From NCBI RefSeq assembly GCF_002592005.1, contig NZ_NVQF01000062.1, positions 1-37,484 of the forward strand: a DNA stretch of 37,484 nucleotides, read 5' to 3'. This DNA is from Mycolicibacterium palauense. GTDB taxonomy: Bacteria; Actinomycetota; Actinomycetes; Mycobacteriales; Mycobacteriaceae. The stretch's first letter is position 1. Each line of letters begins with the position of its first letter. Positions 30,405-37,484 of the stretch are shown in pieces. Under the pieces are notes generated by a model. It saw only the letters and a program-made list of their open reading frames with translations, made no database searches and was not told where the DNA came from. The translations under genes and the position numbers were made by a program.

Positions 30405-31898
30405 ATGCCGCTCAATCTGTCCAACCGCGACCAGAACTCCGGTCACCTGTTCTACAACCGCCGCCTCCGGGCGGCCATCACCCGGTTTTCCGTCCGGATG
30501 AGACACGACGACCGCAAACAGCAAGCCGCGGTGGCCCTCTCGATCGTCTTCGTGCTGATCGGCATGGGCTGGATGGCGCTGCTGCACTTCTTCAAACCGG
30601 CCGGACTGGTCGGCGAGTCGGCAATCATCGGTGACCGCGACACCGGTGCGATCTACGCCAAGATCGACGGGCGGCTCTACCCGGCGATGAACCTCACCTC
30701 GGCCCGCCTGGTGACAGGCAGCGCGTCCGCGCCCACCTGGGTGAAATCCGCGGAGATCGGCAAGTATCCGACCGGGCCCATGGTTGGCATTCCCGGCGCC
30801 CCCGACGACCTGAAGATCACCGGTGGGGGCGTCTCGACGTGGACGGTCTGCGACACCGCACCCGAGCGCGGCAGCGGTGGACGCGCCGTGGTCACCTCCA
30901 TCGCCGGCCCGCTGTCGACGGGCCGGTCCGCGCCGATGACCCCGACCCAGGCCATCCTGGCCACCCATGCCGGTGCCACCTACGTCATCTGGGACGGACA
31001 CCGTTCCCAGATCAATCCCGCCGACCGCACCGTCACGTTCAACCTGGGCCTGGACCCCGGTACCACCTACCCGATCGAGATCTCCAACGCACTCTACGAC
31101 GCCATGCCCGCCACCGAACCACTTGTGGTCCCGGCGATCCCGGACGCCGGCACACCGTCGCGCTGGCTGCCCGACAGTCCGGTCGGCACGGTGCTGGAGA
31201 CCCAGGACTCCCAGGGGCAGATCAGCGGCTTCTACGTGCTGCTGCCCGGCGGCGTTCAGAAGATCACCTCGTTCGTCGCCGACCTGCTGCGCACGGCCGA
31301 CTCCCAGGGCGCGACGACGCCGAAGCTGATCTCCCCGGACAAGCTGGTCGACATCCCCGACGTCTCGGTGCTCAACGTCGACTTCTATCCCAACCGCAAA
31401 CTCGACTTCGTCGACACCTCCGCGAACCCGGTGGCCTGTGTGGCCTGGGAGAAGCAGAACACCGACCGGCAGGCCACCGTGCAGATCTACAGCGGCCGAG
31501 GCCTGCCCGTCCCGATGAGCATGGATGCCCACCTGGTGAAGCTGGTGCGCAACGATCGGGACCCCGACTCGGTGGAGGCCAACCAGACCCTGATGCTGCC
31601 CGGGGCCGCCAACTTCGTGGCCACCACCAGCGGGGTGGTGACGGCGGATTCGCGCGAGAGCCTGTACTGGATCTCACCGCAGGGGGTGCGCTACGGCGTG
31701 GAGTGGGACCAGGCCACGCTGCAGGCGCTGGGCCTGGACCCACGACGGGCCGTGCAGGCGCCCTGGCCCATCGTGCGCACCTTCGCCGCCGGTCCCGCGA
31801 TCAGCCGCGACAGCGCCCTGGTGGCCCGCGACACCGTCGTCAGCGACGCCCTGCTGTCGGCGGTACCCAGACCCAGCGACCCGACCGCGGGAGGTTGA
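30405..31898 (+). CDS. eccB: Type VII secretion core protein EccB (EccB2-like)
   Basis: 497 residues from ATG 30405 (EccB2 of M. tuberculosis has 495, from memory). A short cytoplasmic N-terminus (NRDQNSGHLFYNRRLRAAIT) precedes one membrane helix (about 41-62). A large periplasmic domain follows, with repeated segments such as AIIGDRDTGAIYAKIDGRLY and the cysteine pair Cys149/Cys345, which can form the conserved disulfide. The protein is part of the inner-membrane ESX complex with EccC, EccD and EccE. Its stop codon precedes EccC by three bases. The fused EccC and following PE-PPE pair match the ESX-2 order, but the assignment to a system type needs comparison. Confidence 0.92.
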   Translation: MPLNLSNRDQNSGHLFYNRRLRAAITRFSVRMRHDDRKQQAAVALSIVFVLIGMGWMALLHFFKPAGLVGESAIIGDRDTGAIYAKIDGRLYPAMNLTSARLVTGSASAPTWVKSAEIGKYPTGPMVGIPGAPDDLKITGGGVSTWTVCDTAPERGSGGRAVVTSIAGPLSTGRSAPMTPTQAILATHAGATYVIWDGHRSQINPADRTVTFNLGLDPGTTYPIEISNALYDAMPATEPLVVPAIPDAGTPSRWLPDSPVGTVLETQDSQGQISGFYVLLPGGVQKITSFVADLLRTADSQGATTPKLISPDKLVDIPDVSVLNVDFYPNRKLDFVDTSANPVACVAWEKQNTDRQATVQIYSGRGLPVPMSMDAHLVKLVRNDRDPDSVEANQTLMLPGAANFVATTSGVVTADSRESLYWISPQGVRYGVEWDQATLQALGLDPRRAVQAPWPIVRTFAAGPAISRDSALVARDTVVSDALLSAVPRPSDPTAGG

Positions 31899-31901
31899 TT
31901 C

Positions 31902-34900
31902 GTGTCCAAACGGGGATTTGTCCGCGGTCCGCGTAAGCAACCGCCCGTCGTGCCGCCCGCCCGGGTGGCGGTCGCCCCGCCCCTGGCGCTGCCGGAGCGG
32001 GAGCCGCGCAACATCATTCTGATGATCGCCCTGCCCGCGCTGCTGGTGGGGATCATCGGCACGCTCGTGGTGATGTACAGCTCCGGGGTGCGCTCGCTGC
32101 AGTCGGGGTTCTTCCCGATGATCGGCCTGGTCGGCTTCGCCGCGCTGATGTTCAGCGGCCGCTTCGGGCGCGGCCGCCGCGTCAGCTGGGGCGAGCAGGA
32201 AAAGCAGCGCCGGGCCTATCTGCGCCAGCTCGACGACGACCGCGACGAGATCCAGCGCGCCGCCCAGGAGCAGCGCCGCAGTCAGCTCTATGCGCACGGG
32301 GACCCGCAGCAGCTCGACACCGTCATCGGCGGCCCCCGGATGTGGGAACGCCGGCAGGGCGATCCCGACTTCCTGGAGGTGCGCCTGGGTATCGGGGTAC
32401 AGCTGGCCAGCGACTCCGCGGTGTCGCTGCAGTGGCCCGAGGTTCCCATCGGCGAGGAACTCGAGCCGGTGACCGGGCGGGCGCTACGCGATTTCATTCT
32501 CGAGCAGAGCAAGATCCGGGGCATCGGCAAGGTGCTGAACCTGCGGTCCAAACCGGGTTTCAGCTTCGTCGGAGAAGATCCCGCCGAACTGCAGTCGTTC
32601 ATGCGGGCCGTGTTGTGTTCTCTGGCGGTCTATCACAGCCCCAACGACCTGAAGCTGATGGTCGTCACCCGCCACCCCGAGCAGTGGCAGTGGATGGTGT
32701 GGCTGCCGCACAACCAGCACGACGAGATGTTCGACGCCTGCGGCCTGCGCCGGCTGGTGTTCACCTCGCCGACCGAACTGGAGCAGGCCCTCGACTCCGA
32801 ACTGCACCGCAAGGGCCGCGGCCCCTGGACACCCCCCGGCGGCACCAGCCCCACCTCGATGCCCTCACCCATGGAGGCCGCGGCGGCCGGATCGGCGCTG
32901 GGACCGCACTGGGTCATCGTCGACGACAACGTGGGCACCCCCGAACAATGGGAGGGCGTCACGGGACTGAAGGGGATGGCGGGAATCACCGTGCTGCGCC
33001 TGGCCACCCGGCCCGGGGTGGGCGTGGGGTTCTCCGACGAGGAACAGCGCTTCGGGCTGCGCGAGGGCCGGTTGCGGCACCGCGACGCGTTCTTCGCCGT
33101 GGCCGACATGCTCGCCGAGAGCACCGCCGACCGCTATGCGCGCGCCCTGGCGCGGTGGTCGCCGATGACCGCCGGTGAGATGTCCGAGACCGACAGCCAG
33201 GGCGGAGAGTTGTTGCGGGCGCTGGGCATCAGTGACCCCCGCCAGCTGGACGTGGACCGGTTGTGGGCCGAGAGTCGCGGCCGCGGCGACCCCAAATGGG
33301 CGGTGGTGCCCGTCGGCGTCAAGCCCAGCGGCGAGCTGCAGTACATCGTGCTGCGCGCCAAGGACTTCGGTGGCTTCGGTTTCCACTCCGTGGTGATCGG
33401 CACCTCCGGTTCGGGTAAGTCCGAGTACTTCCTGTCGCTGTGCAACGGGATCGCCCTGACGCATTCCCCGGAGACCTTCATCGTCATCTTCGTCGACATG
33501 AAGTTCGAGTCGGCGGCCCAGGACCTGGAGGGCCTGCCCCACGTCGCCGGGTCGCTGTCGAACCTGGGCAAGGACGAACGGCATCTGGCCGAGCGGATGC
33601 GCAAGGCCATCAACGGTGAGATGGCCAGGCGGTACGCCCTTTTCAAGGAGGCCGGCGCGCGTGATGCCAACGAGTACGAGGAGATGCGACTGGCCGGGCG
33701 CGACCTGGAACCCGTCCCCATCCTGCTGGTGATCATCGACGAGTACCTGGAGCTGTTCCACCATCACCCGGAATGGATCGACCTGGTCATCCACATCGGT
33801 CAGGAGGGACGCGGCTGTAACGTCTTCTTCACCCTGGGCGGTCAGCGCCTCGATCTGTCCTCGCTGAGCAAGGCCAAGAGCAACATCGCCTTCCGGGTCG
33901 CGTTGCGCGCCGAGACGGCCGAGGACTCGCGCGACGTGATCGGCAGCGACGCCGCGCTGCACCTGCCCTCCAAGGAGGCCGGCTACGCGCTGCTCAAGGT
34001 GGGGCCGCGCGAGTTGGAGCACTTCCGCTGCTTCTACGTCTCGGCCCCCTTCGTGGTGCCCAAGAAGGTGGTCAACACCGGCCAGACCGTGGACGTCAGC
34101 TTCAACGAGCCGCGGGCGCTGACGTGGGAGTACCAGCCGCTCAGCGATGAGGACAACGCCGCCCTGGCCCAGGCCGACGAGCCCGACGAGCCCGACGAGT
34201 TCCTCTTCCACGCCGACGGTTTCAAGAAGAAGAAGCTGCTCGACGTCATCCGCGAGTCGTTGATCTCCAGCCCGGCCCGCGCGCCGCACCAGATCTGGTT
34301 GCCGCCGCTGGAGATCAGCGAGCCGGCCGACCAGCTGGTGCACCGGTGGCGGGGCAAACCCTGGTACGTCGACTACGGGCAGAACCCCGGCCTGGTGTTT
34401 CCGGTGGGGATCGAGGACATTCCCGAGGATCACAAGCAGGAAGTGCACGTCATCGAGGCCGAGATGGACAACATCATGGTCGTGGCGACCGCCCAGCGTG
34501 GGAAGTCGACCACCCTGATGACCCTGATGACCTCGGCGGCGCTGATGTACACCCCCGAGCGGGTGGCGTTCTTCGCGATCGGGGCCTCGCTGTACCCGGT
34601 GGAGGAGTTGCCGCACGTCGCCGGTGTCGTCAGCCTCACCGACACCGAGGGGGTGTCGCGGACCCTGGCGACCGTGGAGGGCCTGATGCGCGCCCGGGAG
34701 GCCGCGTTCAAGCGCTACCAGATCGACATCTCCGAATTCCGCGAACGCCGCTTCGGCCCGGCCGCCGGCGCCGGCACCGACCCGGCGGACAAGTTCGGCG
34801 ACGTGTTCCTGGTGATCGACAACTTCGGCGACCTCTACGAGAAGGACAACGGGCTGGGCGATCGCGCCATCGCCGTGGCCCGCCAGGGCCTGTCCTACGG

Positions 34901-35993
34901 GATCCACGTCATGACCAGCGCCTCGGGCTGGCTCGTCGGGCAGAAGCAGGCCCTGCTGAACGTGGCCAACGCCCGCATCCAGCTGCGGCTGAGCAACCCC
35001 GACGAGACCCAGATGGGCAGTGGCATGGACCACCGCCGCGCCGCGCGCAACACCCTGGACCGTCCCGGCTTCGGGCTGACCCGCCGCAGCCACGAACTGC
35101 TCATCGGGGTGCCCGAGATCGTCGGTCCCACCGGTGAACGGGTGCCCACCCGCCAGGTCGGCGCGATGATCGCCCAGCAGACCGGGGCCGGACGGGTCGA
35201 GACGCTGGCGCGGCTGCCGGAACGAATCGCGTTGCGCCAGATCGTCGCCGACTTCGCCAGGTCCCCGGAGTCGGCCGAGGGTCTCAACATCCCGTTCGCC
35301 ATCGGGGAGAGCGCCCTGCAGCCGATGGCGCTGACCGCGCGCAGCACACCGAACCTGTTGGTGATGGGACGTCAGGGGTGCGGCAAGACGACCGCCCTGG
35401 CGGCGTTCGGGCAGGCGGTGATGGGCCGGCTGTCCCCCGAAGACGCTCAGATCACCATCATCGACCCGAAGACGACGCTGATCGGCAAGATCCAGGGCCC
35501 GCACGTCCGGGCCTATGCCTACACCCCCGACGATATCGACCAGGTCGTCGGCGAACTGGCGGCACTGCTGCGCGACCGGCTGCCCCCGTCGGGGCTCTCG
35601 CAGGAGGAGCTGATGCGGCGGGCGCAATGGCAGGGCGCCCACCATTTCGTGCTGATCGACGACGAGCAGGAACTGCGACCCAACGGGGTGCTGGGCAAGC
35701 AGGCGGCGACGGCGCCGCTGTGGCCGCTGATCGAGCGCAGCCGTGAGGTCGGCCTGCACGTCATCGCGAGCCGGCTGCCGGGCAACTGGGCGGGTGTGTC
35801 GGCGATGAATCCGTTCCTGCAGAAGCTCACCGGCTCGCGCGCGCCGACGCTGTTCATGGACAACGATCCGCAGGCGGTGAAGGTTTTTGGCCGAACCAGC
35901 GCACAACAGCTACCGCCGGGCCGCGGCCTGTTCGTCACCACCGACGGTGCGATCGAAGGTGTCCTGGTCGGTCTACCTGAGGAAACACTGTGA
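31902..35993 (+). CDS. eccC: Type VII secretion ATPase EccC, fused three-ATPase form
   Basis: 1363 residues from GTG 31902. Two membrane helices (about 44-63, 67-84) precede three FtsK/SpoIIIE-type ATPase domains: Walker A GTSGSGKS with Lys506 (Walker B VIIDEY), TAQRGKS with Lys868 (Walker B LVIDNF), and GRQGCGKT with Lys1162 (Walker B VLIDD). ESX-1 splits EccC into EccCa and EccCb; this protein is fused, as in ESX-2 to ESX-5. It recruits substrates through the C-terminal ATPase and powers secretion. It starts three bases after eccB with GGAGG upstream, so translation is tightly linked, and the PE-PPE pair follows in the same direction. Confidence 0.93.
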   Translation: MSKRGFVRGPRKQPPVVPPARVAVAPPLALPEREPRNIILMIALPALLVGIIGTLVVMYSSGVRSLQSGFFPMIGLVGFAALMFSGRFGRGRRVSWGEQEKQRRAYLRQLDDDRDEIQRAAQEQRRSQLYAHGDPQQLDTVIGGPRMWERRQGDPDFLEVRLGIGVQLASDSAVSLQWPEVPIGEELEPVTGRALRDFILEQSKIRGIGKVLNLRSKPGFSFVGEDPAELQSFMRAVLCSLAVYHSPNDLKLMVVTRHPEQWQWMVWLPHNQHDEMFDACGLRRLVFTSPTELEQALDSELHRKGRGPWTPPGGTSPTSMPSPMEAAAAGSALGPHWVIVDDNVGTPEQWEGVTGLKGMAGITVLRLATRPGVGVGFSDEEQRFGLREGRLRHRDAFFAVADMLAESTADRYARALARWSPMTAGEMSETDSQGGELLRALGISDPRQLDVDRLWAESRGRGDPKWAVVPVGVKPSGELQYIVLRAKDFGGFGFHSVVIGTSGSGKSEYFLSLCNGIALTHSPETFIVIFVDMKFESAAQDLEGLPHVAGSLSNLGKDERHLAERMRKAINGEMARRYALFKEAGARDANEYEEMRLAGRDLEPVPILLVIIDEYLELFHHHPEWIDLVIHIGQEGRGCNVFFTLGGQRLDLSSLSKAKSNIAFRVALRAETAEDSRDVIGSDAALHLPSKEAGYALLKVGPRELEHFRCFYVSAPFVVPKKVVNTGQTVDVSFNEPRALTWEYQPLSDEDNAALAQADEPDEPDEFLFHADGFKKKKLLDVIRESLISSPARAPHQIWLPPLEISEPADQLVHRWRGKPWYVDYGQNPGLVFPVGIEDIPEDHKQEVHVIEAEMDNIMVVATAQRGKSTTLMTLMTSAALMYTPERVAFFAIGASLYPVEELPHVAGVVSLTDTEGVSRTLATVEGLMRAREAAFKRYQIDISEFRERRFGPAAGAGTDPADKFGDVFLVIDNFGDLYEKDNGLGDRAIAVARQGLSYGIHVMTSASGWLVGQKQALLNVANARIQLRLSNPDETQMGSGMDHRRAARNTLDRPGFGLTRRSHELLIGVPEIVGPTGERVPTRQVGAMIAQQTGAGRVETLARLPERIALRQIVADFARSPESAEGLNIPFAIGESALQPMALTARSTPNLLVMGRQGCGKTTALAAFGQAVMGRLSPEDAQITIIDPKTTLIGKIQGPHVRAYAYTPDDIDQVVGELAALLRDRLPPSGLSQEELMRRAQWQGAHHFVLIDDEQELRPNGVLGKQAATAPLWPLIERSREVGLHVIASRLPGNWAGVSAMNPFLQKLTGSRAPTLFMDNDPQAVKVFGRTSAQQLPPGRGLFVTTDGAIEGVLVGLPEETL

Positions 35994-36034
35994 TTCCGGC
36001 CGCAGGGCCCCGGTGACTTGCGGGGTGACATAAC

Positions 36035-36052
36035 TCTCCAGCACACTGGAGA
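36035..36052. promoter_or_regulatory. Short inverted repeat between eccC and the PE gene
   Basis: The 123-bp gap (35994-36116) contains TCTCCAG-CACA-CTGGAGA, a perfect 7-bp stem. ATGAATTGAATCC follows at 36054-36066 and resembles the promoter boxes upstream, but no -10 stands at the right distance. Operator or weak attenuator; cannot be distinguished. Confidence 0.35.
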
Positions 36053-36116
36053 CATGAATTGAATCCGCACGCGGTTGCCGCGGGGATTCAGGACGGGGAT
36101 CGGGAGGAGCACAACA

Positions 36117-36422
36117 ATGGCGGGGATGATGAACGTCAGCGAAGCCGTGGTGGGGACGTCGGCGGCGACCGAGAGCGGGATCACCGCGGAGATGGCCGCG
36201 GCCAGCGCGGCGGCCTCGGCGGCGCTGACCGGTGTGGTGCCGATGGGCGCCGACGCGGATTCGGCGGCCTTCGCCGCTGCGCTGTCGGGTGCCGGCGGCG
36301 CCTACCTGGGTACCGCCGCCGAGCATGCGGGCCAGCGCGGCCTGTTCTCCGGCGCACAGGGCCTGGCCGGCGTCACCTACGGGGTCACCGACGCCATGAA
36401 CAACGCCACGCTGGCGCTGTAG
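36117..36422 (+). CDS. PE family protein (PE36-like)
   Basis: 101 residues from ATG 36117, with GGGAGGAG nine bases upstream. It is a pair of helices rich in Ala/Ser/Thr (SEAVVGTSAATESGITAEMA and GAAYLGTAAEHAG-like), as in the PE domain. It ends with TYGVTDAMNNATLAL, which contains the Y-x-x-x-D secretion motif (Tyr88 to Asp92). PE proteins pair with a PPE partner and are exported by ESX. It stands 14 bp before the PPE gene, the usual paired arrangement, and follows EccC as PE36 does in ESX-2 of M. tuberculosis. Confidence 0.85.
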   Translation: MAGMMNVSEAVVGTSAATESGITAEMAAASAAASAALTGVVPMGADADSAAFAAALSGAGGAYLGTAAEHAGQRGLFSGAQGLAGVTYGVTDAMNNATLAL

Positions 36423-36436
36423 AGGCGTTGTAGACC

Positions 36437-37465
36437 GTGCCGGTCGATCCGCTCTGGGCGACCTCCACTCCTGAAACCAACTACCTGAGGCTGGTGGGCC
36501 CGGGCGCGGCAGGGGTGTCGTCGACCCTTGCCTCGGGCACCGCCTGGCAGGCGTTGATGGCCAGCCATGAGCTGTCCTTCTCGCTGTCGGCGCTCAACAC
36601 CGCGGTCACCGCCCTGAACTTCGAGGGTGTCGGCGGGCTGAGTTCCGAGGCGACGGTGACCACGCTCAACGGCGCGCTGCAGGCGCTGGCCATGTGGGTG
36701 CAGGAGAAGCCGCCGATCGCGGCGCAGGGTGTGGCCGCCTACCAGACCGCGGTGCAGACTATGATCCCCGCGGAGGTGTCCGTCGCCAACCGCACCGAGC
36801 AGGCCGCCGACGTGGCGATCAACCCCTCGGTGTGGGGCGCGCTCACCCCCGCGATCATCGCCCTGGACACCGAGTACTTCGGCGAGCACTGGCCGCACAA
36901 CTCCAGCACCGGGGCCGCCTACGGCGCCGCGCTGTCCGCACTGATCGCGTTGCTGGCGGTGCCACCGCCGGTGGCGCCGATGGGTGCCTCTCCGGCGGCT
37001 CCGGCGGCGGCGGCCTCGGCCGTGGCCACCACGGCGGCCACCACCGGGATGCAGGCCTCCACGCAGGTGGCCGGAACCGCGACCCAGGCCACCGGTCAGG
37101 CCGCGGCGGCTCCGGCGCAGGCGGCCGGCGGGGCCGGCGACATGGGCCAGATGATGATGCAGCCGATGCAGGCGGCGATGGGCATGATGCAGCCGCTGAT
37201 GGGCATGTTCCAGGCACCGATGCAGGCCGTCCAGGGCATGGCCAGCCTGCCGCAGTCGATGATGGGCGCCATGGGCGGGATGATGGGCAACTCGATGGCA
37301 CCCGGTGCCGCCGGCGCGGGCGCGGCGGCGGGACAACCGGTCGCCCTCGCCGCCGGGGCCGCCGGCGGTGGGGCCGGCGGCGGGGGCGGCATCGGCGGGG
37401 GAGCCGGGGCCGCGGGGGGTTATCCGGGCGCCGGGATGACCAAATACACCCGGCCTGGCGCTTAG
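36437..37465 (+). CDS. PPE family protein (PPE69-like)
   Basis: 342 residues from GTG 36437. The N-terminal PPE domain (about 1-175) is helical, with VDPLWATSTPETNYLRL, FEGVGGLSSEATVTTLN and STGAAYGAALSALIAL. The name-giving Pro-Pro-Glu reads Thr-Pro-Glu here. The C-terminal half is Ala/Gln/Met-rich (about 235-280: GQMMMQPMQAAMGMMQPLM), then Gly-rich, ending GMTKYTRPGA. It should heterodimerise with the adjacent PE protein and be exported by the ESX machine encoded upstream. The chaperone EspG and the EsxC/D-like pair would be expected just past the right edge. Confidence 0.85.
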   Translation: MPVDPLWATSTPETNYLRLVGPGAAGVSSTLASGTAWQALMASHELSFSLSALNTAVTALNFEGVGGLSSEATVTTLNGALQALAMWVQEKPPIAAQGVAAYQTAVQTMIPAEVSVANRTEQAADVAINPSVWGALTPAIIALDTEYFGEHWPHNSSTGAAYGAALSALIALLAVPPPVAPMGASPAAPAAAASAVATTAATTGMQASTQVAGTATQATGQAAAAPAQAAGGAGDMGQMMMQPMQAAMGMMQPLMGMFQAPMQAVQGMASLPQSMMGAMGGMMGNSMAPGAAGAGAAAGQPVALAAGAAGGGAGGGGGIGGGAGAAGGYPGAGMTKYTRPGA

Positions 37466-37484
37466 CCACACTTGACGCTGGCGA

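Noticed and set aside
36035..36052. Terminator after eccC
   Set aside because: The stem is only 7 bp with no T-tract, and the PE gene follows closely in the same direction, so read-through is more likely.
1..37484. CRISPR array, tRNA or rRNA genes, prophage
   Set aside because: The tandem repeats present are 10-14 bp contiguous units without spacers, and no structural RNA or phage gene was recognised by eye.

Overview
The window is GC-rich, densely coded DNA from a mycobacterium (Mycobacterium/Mycolicibacterium type). The evidence is a PE/PPE pair, a type VII (ESX) EccB and fused EccC, a WhiB5-type WhiB, a SigL-like sigma factor, frequent GTG starts and many apparently leaderless genes (TANNNT -10 element 6-7 nt before the start codon). 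All family assignments are from reading the sequence; no database search was run.

Positions 1-22710 are a patchwork of small metabolic and regulatory units. They are: a scarred left edge (truncated unknown ORF, methyltransferase remnant); a DapA-like lyase and class II aldolase-like pair with a divergent XRE-cupin regulator; a SCO6745-family protein divergent from a branched-chain aminotransferase; a MocR regulator followed by a PaaI-type thioesterase; a MaoC hydratase divergent from an ArsR regulator; a LysE exporter; a TetR - sterol desaturase - membrane protein operon divergent from a secreted carboxylesterase; GNAT, YdeI-like and alanine/sodium symporter genes; a SigL-like sigma/anti-sigma operon with a matching autopromoter; DUF5994 and DUF808 genes; a rhodanese and a thioesterase separated by a minisatellite; and an APH-fold kinase.

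Positions 22711-37465 form one functional block. It begins with whiB5 and a divergent HTH regulator, followed by genes resembling M. tuberculosis Rv0024-Rv0029: an NlpC/P60 hydrolase, two DUF4226-type proteins, an EspC-like small protein, an EspH/DUF2694-like protein and a large Pro/Glu-rich protein. It runs directly into a YbaB-like protein, EccB, a fused three-ATPase EccC, PE and PPE, in the order of the ESX-2 locus. The locus very probably continues past the right edge. As I recall, in M. tuberculosis the Rv0022c-Rv0029 genes lie far from any ESX core, so this window shows the two halves together.

Within that block several transcription units share one promoter design: a TGARTTG(T/A)C box whose TTG forms the -35 element, a 17-18 bp spacer, a -10 hexamer, and a start codon 6-7 nt later. 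The same design exposes a 48-codon gene on the minus strand (27636-27782) and an Arg-rich 10-codon leader ORF (25385-25417). I saw no CRISPR array and recognised no rRNA or tRNA gene.
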